This document shows positions 19,847-28,914 of a DNA stretch of 64,000 nucleotides, one piece after another; position 1 is the stretch's first letter, and each line of letters begins with the position of its first letter. The notes beneath the pieces are model-generated. The model searched no databases. It saw only the letters and a program-made list of their open reading frames with translations, and was not told the origin of the DNA. Position numbers and translations under genes: made by a program. This stretch comes from Streptomyces filamentosus (GTDB taxonomy: Bacteria > Actinomycetota > Actinomycetes > Streptomycetales > Streptomycetaceae): positions 2,765,001-2,829,000 of the forward strand of contig NZ_BNBE01000001.1 of NCBI RefSeq assembly GCF_014654895.1, read 5' to 3'.

Positions 19847-20188
19847 GCAGCCAGTCTCACATATTGGCTCTTCCGGTGCCCGGGGTGCGCAGGTTACGGT
19901 GCCGGATGTTCCGACGAGGGCGTCGGGCCGCTGCCCGGCGCGCTGACCAGGGCGAGCTTCCGCTTTTCTCGATTTACTTGGAAATCCAAGCAAAATCGCA
20001 GGTCAAGTGGTGTTTCGCAGGAATGCCGCGCAATGGGTAACGTGCCTGTGACGGCGTTCGCCGGGACACCTGTCACGCCCGACCCCGGCCGCGTCGCACC
20101 CACCCCGTGCGCAGGGTACGGATAAGGCGGAGAGCCGCACTGGCCTTGCCGGCGAACCCGGGGGCCGGACCGACGGAGGAGCACGCAC
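19847..20188. promoter_or_regulatory. Divergent promoter region with AT-rich palindrome
   Basis: 342 bp between the response regulator and the second bkd operon, with no gene seen. On the regulator side there is an imperfect repeat AGCCA...TGGCT around its start. At 19977-19990 a 5-4-5 inverted repeat CTTGGAAATCCAAG stands in a markedly AT-rich patch (~19960-20000), a good operator candidate for bkd control (BkdR/Lrp-type in other bacteria, inferred). GGAGGA at 20175-20180 is the ribosome site of the E1 alpha gene. Confidence 0.55.
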
Positions 20189-21370
20189 GTGACCGTGGAG
20201 AGCACTGCCGCGCGCAAGACGACGCGACGCAGCAGCGGCGCCAAGCGCACCACCGGCGCCAGCGCCGGCGTCAAGAAGACCGCAGAGGCGGGGCCCGGGG
20301 AGCCGGAGCTCATTCAGCTGCTGACGCCCGAGGGCGAGCGCGTCCAGCACCCCGAGTACGACATCGACCTGAGTGCCGAGGAACTGCGCGGCCTCTACCG
20401 CGACATGGTCCTCACCCGCCGCTTCGACGCCGAGGCCACCGCCCTCCAGCGCCAGGGCGAACTGGGCCTGTGGGCCTCGCTGCTCGGCCAGGAGGCCGCG
20501 CAGATCGGTTCCGGGCGGGCCCTGCGGGACGACGACTACGTCTTCCCGACCTACCGCGAGCACGGCGTGGCCTGGTGCCGCGGCGTCGACCCCACCAACC
20601 TGCTCGGCATGTTCCGCGGCGTCAACAACGGCGGCTGGGACCCCAACAGCAACAACTTCCACCTGTACACGATCGTCCTCGGCGCCCAGACCCTGCACGC
20701 CACCGGCTACGCCATGGGCATCGCCAAGGACGGCGCGGACTCCGCCGTGATCGCCTACTTCGGCGACGGCGCCTCCAGCCAGGGCGACGTCAACGAGTCG
20801 TTCGTCTTCTCCGCGGTCTACAACGCCCCGGTCGTCTTCTTCTGCCAGAACAACCAGTGGGCGATCTCCGAGCCCATCGAGAAGCAGACCCGCGTCCCGC
20901 TCTACCAGCGCGCCCGCGGCTTCGGCTTCCCCGGCGTCCGCGTCGACGGCAACGACGTCCTCGCCTGCCTGGCCGTCACCCGCACGGCGCTGGAGCGCGC
21001 CCGCCGCGGCGAGGGCCCGACGCTGATCGAGGCGTACACCTACCGGATGGCCGCCCACACGACCTCCGACGACCCCACCCGCTACCGCCGGGACGCCGAG
21101 CGCGAGGCGTGGGAGGCCAAGGACCCGATCCTGCGGCTCAAGGCGTACCTGGAGAGCGAGGGCCACGCCGACGCGGCCTTCTTCGAAGAGCTGGAGGCCG
21201 AGAGCGAGACGCTCGGCAAGCACGTCCGCGAGGTCGTCCGCGCCATGCCCGTCCCGGAGCACACGGCGATGTTCGACAACGTGTACGCGGACGGGCACGC
21301 GCTCGTCGACGAGGAGCGCGCGCAGTTCCTCGCCTACCAGGCGTCCTTCGCGGACGGAGAGGCCGAGTAA
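20189..21370 (+). CDS. bkdA: Branched-chain 2-oxo acid dehydrogenase E1 alpha subunit
   Basis: 393 aa. Carries the thiamine diphosphate site of E1: YFGDGASSQGD followed after ~25 residues by QNNQWAIS (GDG...NN). Phosphorylation-loop equivalents (YRMAAHTTSDDPTRYR) and the N-terminal LTRRFDAEATALQRQGELG helix fit branched-chain E1 alpha. The first ~40 residues are a Lys/Arg/Thr-rich extension. The GTG at 20189 has GGAGGA 8 nt upstream. First gene of a three-gene operon; 2 bp separate it from E1 beta. It oxidatively decarboxylates the 2-oxo acids of Val, Leu and Ile. Confidence 0.93.
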   Translation: MTVESTAARKTTRRSSGAKRTTGASAGVKKTAEAGPGEPELIQLLTPEGERVQHPEYDIDLSAEELRGLYRDMVLTRRFDAEATALQRQGELGLWASLLGQEAAQIGSGRALRDDDYVFPTYREHGVAWCRGVDPTNLLGMFRGVNNGGWDPNSNNFHLYTIVLGAQTLHATGYAMGIAKDGADSAVIAYFGDGASSQGDVNESFVFSAVYNAPVVFFCQNNQWAISEPIEKQTRVPLYQRARGFGFPGVRVDGNDVLACLAVTRTALERARRGEGPTLIEAYTYRMAAHTTSDDPTRYRRDAEREAWEAKDPILRLKAYLESEGHADAAFFEELEAESETLGKHVREVVRAMPVPEHTAMFDNVYADGHALVDEERAQFLAYQASFADGEAE

Positions 21371-21372
21371 TC

Positions 21373-22353
21373 ATGGCTGTTCAGAAGCTTCCCCTCGCGA
21401 AGGCGCTCAACGAGTCGCTGCGCAAGGCCCTGGAGACCGACCCCAAGGTCCTCGTCATGGGCCTGGACGTCGGCAAGCTCGGCGGCGTCTTCCGCATCAC
21501 CGACGGCCTCCAGAAGGACTTCGGCGAGGACCGGGTCATCGACACCCCGCTCGCCGAGTCCGGCATCGTCGGCACCGCGATCGGCCTCGCGCTGCGCGGC
21601 TACCGCCCGGTCGTGGAGATCCAGTTCGACGGCTTCGTCTTCCCGGCGTACGACCAGATCGTGTCCCAGCTGGCGAAGATGCGGGCCCGGTCGCTCGGCA
21701 CCGTGAAGATGCCGATCGTCATCCGCATCCCGTACGGCGGCGGCATCGGCGCCGTCGAGCACCACTCCGAGTCCCCCGAGACGCTCTTCGCGCACGTCGC
21801 GGGCCTCAAGGTGGTCACCCCGGCGAACTCCTCCGACGCCTACTGGATGCTCCAGCAGGCGATCCAGAGCGACGACCCGGTCGTCTTCTTCGAGCCCAAG
21901 CGCCGCTACTGGGACAAGGGCGAGCTCGACACCGAGGCCCTCCCCGGCGAGCTCCACAAGGCCCGGGTCGCCCGCGAGGGCACCGACCTCACCCTCCTGG
22001 CCTACGGCCCGATGGTGAAGACCTGCCTGGAGGCGGCCGCGGCCGCCTCCGAGGAGGGCAAGTCGGTCGAGGTCGTGGACCTGCGCTCGATCTCCCCGCT
22101 CGACTTCGACACCGTCCAGACCTCGGTCGAGAAGACCGGCCGGCTGGTCGTCGTCCACGAGGCCCCGGTGTTCTTCGGCTCCGGCGCGGAGATCGCCGCC
22201 CGGATCACCGAGCGCTGCTTCTACCACCTGGAGGCCCCCGTCCTGCGGGTCGGCGGCTACCACGCGCCGTACCCGCCGGCGCGCCTGGAGGAGGAGTACC
22301 TGCCGGGCCTGGACCGCGTGCTCGACGCCGTCGACCGCTCGCTGGCGTACTGA
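21373..22353 (+). CDS. bkdB: Branched-chain 2-oxo acid dehydrogenase E1 beta subunit
   Basis: 326 aa. Strongly similar along its whole length to the product at 150-1184 (shared MGxDVGxLGGVFRxTDGL, DTPLAE, PYGGGIG and VEHHS motifs), so the two clusters are paralogous. Residues SDDPVVFFEPKRRYW and the C-terminal transketolase domain (VVDLRSISPLDFDT) are typical. Starts 2 bp after the E1 alpha stop and ends 10 bp before E2, whose ribosome site (GAGGAGAG) overlaps this gene's stop. Confidence 0.94.
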   Translation: MAVQKLPLAKALNESLRKALETDPKVLVMGLDVGKLGGVFRITDGLQKDFGEDRVIDTPLAESGIVGTAIGLALRGYRPVVEIQFDGFVFPAYDQIVSQLAKMRARSLGTVKMPIVIRIPYGGGIGAVEHHSESPETLFAHVAGLKVVTPANSSDAYWMLQQAIQSDDPVVFFEPKRRYWDKGELDTEALPGELHKARVAREGTDLTLLAYGPMVKTCLEAAAAASEEGKSVEVVDLRSISPLDFDTVQTSVEKTGRLVVVHEAPVFFGSGAEIAARITERCFYHLEAPVLRVGGYHAPYPPARLEEEYLPGLDRVLDAVDRSLAY

Positions 22354-22363
22354 GGAGAGCACG

Positions 22364-23749
22364 ATGACGATCCGCGAATTCAAGATGCCCGACGTGGGCG
22401 AGGGCCTGACCGAGGCCGAGATCCTCAAGTGGTACGTCCAGCCCGGTGACACCGTCACCGACGGGCAGGTCGTCTGCGAGGTGGAGACGGCCAAGGCCGC
22501 CGTGGAACTGCCGATCCCCTTCGACGGGACCGTCCACGAGCTGGTCTTCCCCGAAGGCACCACGGTCGACGTCGGCCAGGTCATCATCTCGGTGAACGTG
22601 GGCGGCGACGCCCCCGCCCCCGCCGCGGCCCCGGCCGCCCCGGTCCCCGTCCAGGAGCCGGTCGCCGAGGCCGAGGAGGAGCCCGCCGGCCGCCAGCCGG
22701 TCCTCGTCGGCTACGGCGTGGCCGCCTCCTCCACCAAGCGCCGGGCCCGCAGGACCGCGGGAGCCGCGCCCGCCGTGGTCGTCCCCGAGCAGCTGAACGG
22801 GCACGGCACCGTGACCGGCGCGCCCAGGCCGCTGGCCAAGCCGCCGGTGCGCAAGCTCGCCAAGGACCTCGGCGTGGACCTGGCGGCGGTCGTCCCGACC
22901 GGCCCGGACGGGACCGTCACCCGCGAGGACGTGCACCGCGCCGCGGCACCGGCCGCGCCCGTGGCTCCGGCGGCCCCCGCACCGGCCGTCGCGGCCCCGG
23001 CCCCGGCGCCCGCCCCCGCGGCCGCCGTCGCCGTCGCGCAGGGCGACGCGCGGGAGACCCGCCTCCCGATCAAGGGCGTCCGCAAGGCCACGGCGGCGGC
23101 GATGGTCGGCTCGGCCTTCACCGCCCCGCACGTCACCGAGTTCGTGACCTTCGACATCACGCGCACGATGAAGCTGGTCGAGGAGCTCAAGTCCGACAAG
23201 GACATGGCGGGCCTGCGGGTCAACCCGCTCCTCCTCATCGCCAAGGCCGTCCTGGTCGCGGTCCGCCGCAACCCGGAGATCAACGCGGCCTGGGACGAGG
23301 CGGCGCAGGAGATCGTCCTCAAGCACTACGTGAACCTGGGCATCGCCGCGGCCACCCCGCGCGGCCTGATCGTCCCGAACATCAAGGACGCGCACGCCCA
23401 GACCCTGCCGGAGCTGTCGAAGTCCCTGAGCGAGCTCGTCGCCACCGCCCGCGAGGGCAGGACCACCCCGGCGGCGATGCAGGGCGGCACCTTCACCATC
23501 ACCAACGTCGGCGTCTTCGGCGTCGACACCGGCACGCCCATCCTCAACCCGGGCGAGTCCGCGATCCTCGCGGTCGGCGCGATCAAGCTCCAGCCCTGGG
23601 TCCACAAGGGCAAGGTGAAGCCGCGTCAGGTCACCACGCTGGCCCTCTCCTTCGACCACCGCCTGGTCGACGGCGAGCTCGGCTCCAAGTTCCTCGCCGA
23701 CGTGGCGGCGGTCCTGGAGCACCCGAAGCGGCTCATCACCTGGTCGTAG
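22364..23749 (+). CDS. bkdC: Branched-chain 2-oxo acid dehydrogenase E2 (dihydrolipoamide acyltransferase)
   Basis: 461 aa. Single lipoyl domain with lipoyl-lysine K44 in VETAKAAVELP, Ala/Pro-rich hinge, subunit-binding domain (PPVRKLAKDLGVDLAAVVPT), second Ala/Pro linker and catalytic domain ending in SFDHRLVDGELG (DHRxxDG). It transfers branched acyl groups from the lipoyl arm to CoA, feeding branched fatty-acid and polyketide starters. As in the first cluster, no E3 gene is present. The operon is closed by a hairpin, with a parS site 15 bp after the stop. Confidence 0.94.
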   Translation: MTIREFKMPDVGEGLTEAEILKWYVQPGDTVTDGQVVCEVETAKAAVELPIPFDGTVHELVFPEGTTVDVGQVIISVNVGGDAPAPAAAPAAPVPVQEPVAEAEEEPAGRQPVLVGYGVAASSTKRRARRTAGAAPAVVVPEQLNGHGTVTGAPRPLAKPPVRKLAKDLGVDLAAVVPTGPDGTVTREDVHRAAAPAAPVAPAAPAPAVAAPAPAPAPAAAVAVAQGDARETRLPIKGVRKATAAAMVGSAFTAPHVTEFVTFDITRTMKLVEELKSDKDMAGLRVNPLLLIAKAVLVAVRRNPEINAAWDEAAQEIVLKHYVNLGIAAATPRGLIVPNIKDAHAQTLPELSKSLSELVATAREGRTTPAAMQGGTFTITNVGVFGVDTGTPILNPGESAILAVGAIKLQPWVHKGKVKPRQVTTLALSFDHRLVDGELGSKFLADVAAVLEHPKRLITWS

Positions 23750-23764
23750 TGACCCGCTTCGCAC

Positions 23765-23778
23765 GTTTCACGTGAAAC
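23765..23778. promoter_or_regulatory. parS site (perfect)
   Basis: GTTTCACGTGAAAC between the bkd operon stop and its terminator; its last base is shared with the hairpin. Intergenic, so free of coding constraint, unlike the copy at 5139. Confidence 0.94.
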
Positions 23779-23810
23779 ATCCGGTGGTGGCACCCGTCCA
23801 CCACCGGATG
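23778..23810 (+). terminator. Terminator of second bkd operon
   Basis: Perfect 13-bp stem (CATCCGGTGGTGG / CCACCACCGGATG) with a 7-nt loop, 28 bp after the E2 stop. Confidence 0.8.
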
Positions 23811-23920
23811 TCCGCGTTTCCGGGTGGGAAGGCCCGGGGGCGGGGAGAACCGGGGCGGGGAGACCCCCGGTAAGGAGTCCAGGATGCGGACGCGACTGTC
23901 TGACGCATCCCTGTTGTATC

Positions 23921-23926
23921 TATGCT
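23921..23926 (+). promoter_or_regulatory. -10 element of leaderless gntR promoter
   Basis: TATGCT, six bases before the ATG at 23933. Upstream CTGTTGTATC is unusually AT-rich and may include the operator. The spacing favours the ATG at 23933 over the GTG at 23927. Confidence 0.6.
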
Positions 23927-23932
23927 GTGCGC

Positions 23933-24607
23933 ATGCCATCAGCAGCGCCCCCCTCCGCCGAACCGCACGTCAAGCAGCCGCCCGCCGCCGAGCGCGTCTA
24001 CAGCCACGTCAAACAGGCCGTCCTCGACCGGCGTTACGAGGGCGGGACGCTGCTCACCGAAGGAGAGCTGGCACAGGCCGTGGGGGTGTCCCGGACGCCC
24101 GTCCGCGAGGCGCTGCTCAAGCTGGAGATGGAAGGGCTGCTGAAGCTCTACCCGAAGAAGGGCGCGCTCGTCCTCGCCGTCTCCGCGCAGGAGATCGCCG
24201 ACGTCGTCGAGACCCGGCTGCTCGTCGAGGAGTTCGCCGTCCGCCGGGCCGTGCCCGCGCCGCCCGCGCTCCTCACCCGCCTCGAAGAGCTCCTCGCGGA
24301 GCAGCAGCGCCGCGCCGGCGCCGGGGACCTCGCGGAGGTCGCCGTCACCGACCGCTGCTTCCACGCCGAGATCGTCCGGCACGCCGGCAACCAGATCCTC
24401 TCCCGGCTCTACGACCAGCTCCGCGACCGGCAGCTCCGCATGGGCGTCGCCGTGATGCAGGCCCACCCCGACCGGGTCGCCCAGAACATCACCGAGCACG
24501 CCGAGATCCTCGACCGCCTCAGGGCGGGGGACGCGGACGGCGCCGCCGCCGCCGTCCGCGGCCACCTCGGCCGCGTCGACGCGCTGGTGCGGGGGGCGGG
24601 CCGGTGA
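23933..24607 (+). CDS. GntR-family regulator, FadR/FCD subfamily
   Basis: 224 aa. N-terminal winged helix (ERVYSHVKQAVLDRRYEGG, ELAQAVGVSRTPVREALLKL) and a C-terminal FCD helical domain (residues ~95-215) with the metal-coordinating pattern DRCFHAEIVRHAGN and ITEHAEIL. FCD proteins sense carboxylic acids. Its stop overlaps the MFS gene start (GTGA), so it very probably regulates, and is co-expressed with, that transporter. Confidence 0.9.
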   Translation: MPSAAPPSAEPHVKQPPAAERVYSHVKQAVLDRRYEGGTLLTEGELAQAVGVSRTPVREALLKLEMEGLLKLYPKKGALVLAVSAQEIADVVETRLLVEEFAVRRAVPAPPALLTRLEELLAEQQRRAGAGDLAEVAVTDRCFHAEIVRHAGNQILSRLYDQLRDRQLRMGVAVMQAHPDRVAQNITEHAEILDRLRAGDADGAAAAVRGHLGRVDALVRGAGR

Positions 24608-25914
24608 GCCGCTCCTACGGCTCCGCCGTCACCCTCCCCGGCGACCCGCCCGGCGGCCGCCGCGCCGCCCTCGTCTGGGGCGTCGGCGTCTCCGTCTACT
24701 TCGTCGCCGTCATCTTCCGCACGTCCCTCGGCGTCGCCGGGCTCGACGCCGCCGACCGCTTCCACGTGGGCGCCTCCGCGCTCTCCACCTTCTCCATACT
24801 CCAGCTGCTGGTCTACGCGGGCATGCAGATACCCGTCGGCCTCATGGTCGACCGGCTCGGCACGAAGAAGGTCCTCGCCCTCGGCGTCGTCCTCTTCACC
24901 CTCGGCCAGCTGGGCTTCGCGCTCTCCCCCTCGTACTCCATGGCCCTCGTCTCCCGCGCCCTCCTCGGCTGCGGCGACGCCATGACCTTCATCAGCGTCC
25001 TGCGGCTCGGCGGACGCTGGTTCCCGGCCCGCCGAGGGCCGCTGATCGCCCAGCTCGCCGGACTCATCGGCATGGCGGGCAACCTCGTCTCGACGGTCGT
25101 CCTCGCCCGCGCCCTGCACGGCCTCGGCTGGACCGCCACCTTCGTCGGCAGCTCCCTCGCCGGCGTCCTCGTCCTGGTCCTGATGCTGGTCTTCCTCAAG
25201 GACCACCCCGAGGGACACGAGCCCGCCCCCGTCCGGCACGCGGGCGCCGCCTACGTCCGCCGGCAGATCGCCGCGTCCTGGCGCGAGCCCGGCACCCGGC
25301 TCGGCCTGTGGGTGCACTTCACCACGCAGTTCCCCGCGATGGTGTTCCTGCTGCTGTGGGGACTGCCGTTCCTCGTCGAGGCACAGGGCCTGTCCCGGGG
25401 GACCGCGGGCGAGCTGCTGACGCTCGTCGTGCTCTCCAACATGGCCGTCGGCCTGGCGTACGGGCAGATCATCGCCCGCCACGGCGAGGCCCGCGCCCCG
25501 CTCGCCCTCGGCACGGTCGCCGCCACCGCCCTGCTGTGGGCCGCCACGATCGCCTACCCAGGCGACCACGCCCCGATGTGGCTGCTCGTCACCCTCTGCC
25601 TGGTCCTCGGGGCCTGCGGACCCGCGTCGATGATCGGCTTCGACTTCGCCCGGCCGGCCAATCCGCCGGAGCGCCAGGGCACCGCGTCGGGCATCGTCAA
25701 CATGGGCGGTTTCGTCGCCTCCATGACGACGCTGCTCGCCGTCGGAGTCCTGCTCGACGCGACGGGTGACGACTACCGGATCGCCTTCTCCTCGGTCTTC
25801 GTCCTCGAAGCCCTCGGCGTGGTCCAGATCCTCCGCCTGAAGTCCCGCACCCACCGGCGCGAGCGCGAGCGGCTCGTCGCCAGCCGCGTGGAGGCCGTGC
25901 ACGTGCCCGTGTGA
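24604..25914 (+). CDS. Major facilitator superfamily transporter
   Basis: 436 aa with about 12 TM helices. The loop after TM2 holds the MFS signature (GLMVDRLGTKKVLALG). The sequence RTSLGVAGLDAADRF, conserved SRALLGCGDAMTFISVLRL and ANPPERQGTASGIVNMGGF resemble nitrate/sugar-phosphate-type MFS members of actinobacteria. It starts at the GTG overlapping the GntR stop. The FCD regulator suggests an organic-acid substrate; neither direction nor substrate is shown by sequence. Confidence 0.88.
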   Translation: MSRSYGSAVTLPGDPPGGRRAALVWGVGVSVYFVAVIFRTSLGVAGLDAADRFHVGASALSTFSILQLLVYAGMQIPVGLMVDRLGTKKVLALGVVLFTLGQLGFALSPSYSMALVSRALLGCGDAMTFISVLRLGGRWFPARRGPLIAQLAGLIGMAGNLVSTVVLARALHGLGWTATFVGSSLAGVLVLVLMLVFLKDHPEGHEPAPVRHAGAAYVRRQIAASWREPGTRLGLWVHFTTQFPAMVFLLLWGLPFLVEAQGLSRGTAGELLTLVVLSNMAVGLAYGQIIARHGEARAPLALGTVAATALLWAATIAYPGDHAPMWLLVTLCLVLGACGPASMIGFDFARPANPPERQGTASGIVNMGGFVASMTTLLAVGVLLDATGDDYRIAFSSVFVLEALGVVQILRLKSRTHRRERERLVASRVEAVHVPV

Positions 25915-25921
25915 GGGGCGC

Positions 25922-26749
25922 TCAGTTCGGCGTCACCGCGAAGTGGGCGAGGATCGCGGCGGCCAGTTCCGGGTCGCCCTCGGTCTTGATCCGGTCGGCC
26001 GCGTCGGCCGGCCGGATCCGGCCGCAGGCCAGCCGCACGTACGTCTCCCAGTCCGTCGCCAGCGTCACCGCGGGGCCCAGCGAGGGGGCCCCGTCGACGG
26101 TGCCCCGGCCGTCCGCGTCCACCCGCACGGTCCGCAGGAACTCCACCGGTCCCGTCACGTCCACCACGACCGCCGAGTTCGCCGGGGCGCCCGCGTCCTT
26201 CGCGACGACCTTCGGCAGCGCCTCCAGGAGCAGGTCCCGCACCACGAACGCGCCCGGCGAGGCCAGGTTCCCCGGCACGCCGAGCGCCGCCCGCAGGTCC
26301 TGCTCGTGCACCCAGGTGTCGAAGGCCCGCAGCCGGTAGCCCTGTTCCAGGGTCTGCTCCGCGCCGAGGGGGGCCCGGATGACGTGGTCGGGGGAGCGGT
26401 TCTCGTTGCGGAGCTGCCGGGCCCGGCGGATCAGGACGTACTCCAGCTCGGACGTCATCTCCGGAGCCGTGTGGTGCCGCCGGACGTCGACCTGCACCTC
26501 CATGTAGCGGGCGAAGTCGCTGCGCACGTGGTACAGGTCGCGGGGCAGCGAGTGGATCGGCCGCGGGTCGCCGAGCATCTCCGTCTCCATGCCGATGACA
26601 TGGGACACGATGTCGCGCACCGACCAGCCAGGGCACGGGGTCGCCCGGTTCCACTCGCCCTCCACGAGCGGCTGCACCAGCTCGGCTATCGCTTCGATGG
26701 AGTGGGTCCAGGCGTCGGCGTAGTTCTGGAGGCTGGGATGGACGGTCAC
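25922..26749 (-). CDS. Maleylpyruvate isomerase-family mycothiol-dependent enzyme
   Basis: 275 aa. DinB/MDMPI metal-binding fold: WNRATPCPGWSVRDIVSHVIG contributes the first metal His, and RLRAFDTWVHEQDLRAALG the second site. A C-terminal SCP2-like domain (residues ~170-275) ends with IKTEGDPELAAAILAHFAV. Members use mycothiol or another thiol; the exact reaction is unknown here. The GTG start has GAGGGG upstream. It converges with the MFS gene, with 7 bp between the stops. Confidence 0.88.
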   Translation of the reverse strand: MTVHPSLQNYADAWTHSIEAIAELVQPLVEGEWNRATPCPGWSVRDIVSHVIGMETEMLGDPRPIHSLPRDLYHVRSDFARYMEVQVDVRRHHTAPEMTSELEYVLIRRARQLRNENRSPDHVIRAPLGAEQTLEQGYRLRAFDTWVHEQDLRAALGVPGNLASPGAFVVRDLLLEALPKVVAKDAGAPANSAVVVDVTGPVEFLRTVRVDADGRGTVDGAPSLGPAVTLATDWETYVRLACGRIRPADAADRIKTEGDPELAAAILAHFAVTPN

Positions 26750-26912
26750 GGGACCCCTCGACGTTCTTCGGTGCGGGCTGAAAACACGACTGGGTGACAG
26801 CGGAATGGGAGGCTCGGACGCTAAGTTACGCTCCCCGGGAGCACCCCGGCAGTGCTTTCGTGTGACGATCGTAGGCCGGTGTTGACGGCTTCAACGCCAG
26901 GACGGTGGTAGT

Positions 26913-27716
26913 GTGCGCGCCTCGCTGATCCAGATCGCGGTAGACCCGGACGAACCGGTCGCCGCCCGACGGGCCCGCGCGGCCCGCCTCGTACGGGAGG
27001 AGCGCGGCTCCGCCGACCTCGTCGTCCTCCCCGAACTGTGGACCGTGGGCGCCTTCGCCGCCGACCTCTTCGCCGCCGAGTCCGAGCCGCTGCACGGCCC
27101 CACGTACGAGGCGATGGCGGCGGCCGCCCGGGACGCGGAGGTCTGGCTGCACGCCGGTTCCTTCGTGGAGGCCGTGGGCGACGCCCTCTACAACACCTCG
27201 CCGGTCTTCTCCCCCGACGGCGAACTCGTCGCCTCCTACCGCAAGATCCACCGCTTCGGCTTCGACCGGGGCGAGGCCGCGCTGATGGCCGCGGGCGAGG
27301 ACCTGGTCACCTTCGACCTGCCGCACCTCACGGTCGGCGTCGGCACCTGCTACGACCTCCGCTTCCCCGAGCTCTTCCGGGGCCTCGTCGACGCCGGGGC
27401 GGAGGCCTTCGTCGTCCCCGCCGGCTGGCCCGCCCGCCGGCGCGGCCACTGGACGCTCCTCGCGCGGGCCCGCGCCGTCGAGAACCAGGCGTACGTGCTG
27501 GCCTGCGGCACGGCGGGCACCCACGCGGACGTCGAGCAGGCCGGCCACTCGCTGATCGTCGACCCGTGGGGCGAGGTCCTGGCCGAGGCGGGTCCCGGCG
27601 AGGAGGTCCTGCGGGCCGTCCTGGACCCGGCGAAGCCCGCCGCGATCCGCGCGGACTTCCCGGCCCTCAAGGACCGCGTCCTCGGCGTCGAGGCCCCCGC
27701 GAAGCCGCGTGTCTGA
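26913..27716 (+). CDS. Carbon-nitrogen hydrolase (nitrilase superfamily)
   Basis: 267 aa. The catalytic Glu-Lys-Cys triad is complete: E41 in VVLPELW, K111 in YRKIHRFG and C146 in VGTCYDLRFPEL. It hydrolyses amide bonds of a small substrate, probably an omega-amidase or deaminated-glutathione-amidase-like activity given the RKIH and CYDLRFPE context (inference). Cytoplasmic. The GTG at 26913 is chosen because the hydrolase fold starts immediately (RASLIQIAVD). Its end overlaps the SUKH gene by 8 bp. Confidence 0.9.
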   Translation: MRASLIQIAVDPDEPVAARRARAARLVREERGSADLVVLPELWTVGAFAADLFAAESEPLHGPTYEAMAAAARDAEVWLHAGSFVEAVGDALYNTSPVFSPDGELVASYRKIHRFGFDRGEAALMAAGEDLVTFDLPHLTVGVGTCYDLRFPELFRGLVDAGAEAFVVPAGWPARRRGHWTLLARARAVENQAYVLACGTAGTHADVEQAGHSLIVDPWGEVLAEAGPGEEVLRAVLDPAKPAAIRADFPALKDRVLGVEAPAKPRV

Positions 27717-28875
27717 CGCGCCGCGCGGGAGCGCGCACGAGGAGGCGGCGGCCGGGCGGGCCGCCGCCGGTTACGTCGCCGCCTTCGCCGGGCTCTTCGG
27801 GCCGCCGCCCGAGGAGCCCGCGATACCCGTCGACTGGGACGCGGTCGAGGCGTGGCTGGGCCGCCGGCTGCCCGCCGACTACAAGGCGGTCGCCACCGTC
27901 TACGGCCCCCTGGACCTCGGGGAACGGCTCTGGCTCCAGACGCCGTACGCCCGGGACCGGGCCGGCTTCGACTACGGCCATTTCGTCGAGGAGTCCCGCC
28001 GGATGGCGCCCGGCGTCCTCCCCTTCGCCGAGACGCGCGCCTCCGACGTCCTCTTCTGGGACACCACCGCCTCCGACGACCCCGACGCGTGGCCGGTGGT
28101 CGTCCACAGCGCGGAACGGGAGCGGAAGGGCGACGACCCCTGGATCCGTCTCGGCGTCCCCCTGCTGCCCGCCCTCGCCCTCCTCGTCGACGAGGGCCTG
28201 CGCACGACCCTCGCCCGCAGCGGCCTCGCCGGGGAATCGGCGGGGCCCTGGACCCCGCCGCCGCGCCGCCCCGAGCCGACCCCCGCCCAGCGGGCCGCCC
28301 TCACCGGCGGCGGCACCGGCCTCGACACCCTCACCGTCCTCGTGCCGCCGCCGGCGGAGCCGTACCTCGGGGAGCGGGACTGGGACTGGGTCCACGAGCG
28401 GCTCGGCACCCGGCTGCCCACCGCCTACCGGCGCTTCGCGGAGGCGTACGGGGGCGGGCTCTGGCGCGACTGGCTGCGGGTCTCCCTGCCGCTGGGCGCC
28501 GGGGAGTACGACCTCGTGCCCTGGGGCCACTGGTACGGGGACAACTACCGCAACCTGCGCGCGAGCCACCCCGACCGGCACCCGCTGGCCGCCTGGCCCG
28601 AGCCCGGCGGCTTCCTGCCCTTCGCCTCCTCCCTCGACGGCGACCAGCTGGGCTGGCTCACCGAGGGCGACGACCCCGACGCCTGGCCGCTGATCGTCGA
28701 CCCCCGCCACGCGCGCGTGGGCCCGCCGCTCACCGGCACCCTCACCGGGGTCCTCCTCTCCTGGCTGCGCGGCGAACTCGACGTGGAGGGGCTGCCCCGG
28801 CTGCTGTACCCGCACGAGGACCCGATGGACCTGGTCGCGCACGAGCCCCGGAAGGCGCCCGGGGCGCGCTCCTAG
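27709..28875 (+). CDS. Tandem SUKH (SMI1/KNR4-like) domain protein
   Basis: 388 aa with an internal duplication. Repeat 1 (~residues 40-180) and repeat 2 (~215-370) share WLGRRLPADYKAVATVYG versus RLGTRLPTAYRRFAEAYG, and both end with DDPDAWP before a hydrophobic strand. SUKH domains are often immunity proteins of polymorphic toxins but also occur in housekeeping proteins; no toxin gene is adjacent, so immunity is not supported. The GTG start lies within the 3' end of the nitrilase gene, suggesting coupled translation. Confidence 0.82.
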   Translation: MSDAPRGSAHEEAAAGRAAAGYVAAFAGLFGPPPEEPAIPVDWDAVEAWLGRRLPADYKAVATVYGPLDLGERLWLQTPYARDRAGFDYGHFVEESRRMAPGVLPFAETRASDVLFWDTTASDDPDAWPVVVHSAERERKGDDPWIRLGVPLLPALALLVDEGLRTTLARSGLAGESAGPWTPPPRRPEPTPAQRAALTGGGTGLDTLTVLVPPPAEPYLGERDWDWVHERLGTRLPTAYRRFAEAYGGGLWRDWLRVSLPLGAGEYDLVPWGHWYGDNYRNLRASHPDRHPLAAWPEPGGFLPFASSLDGDQLGWLTEGDDPDAWPLIVDPRHARVGPPLTGTLTGVLLSWLRGELDVEGLPRLLYPHEDPMDLVAHEPRKAPGARS

Positions 28876-28880
28876 GCCGT

Positions 28881-28909
28881 GCCTTCCGGACCGGTCCGGT
28901 CTGGAAGGC
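28881..28909. terminator. Bidirectional terminator between convergent genes
   Basis: Near-perfect inverted repeat: GCCTTCCGGACCGG pairs with CCGGTCTGGAAGGC through one G-T pair, filling the gap between the SUKH gene and the 202-aa gene. Confidence 0.7.
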
Positions 28910-28914
28910 GGTGC

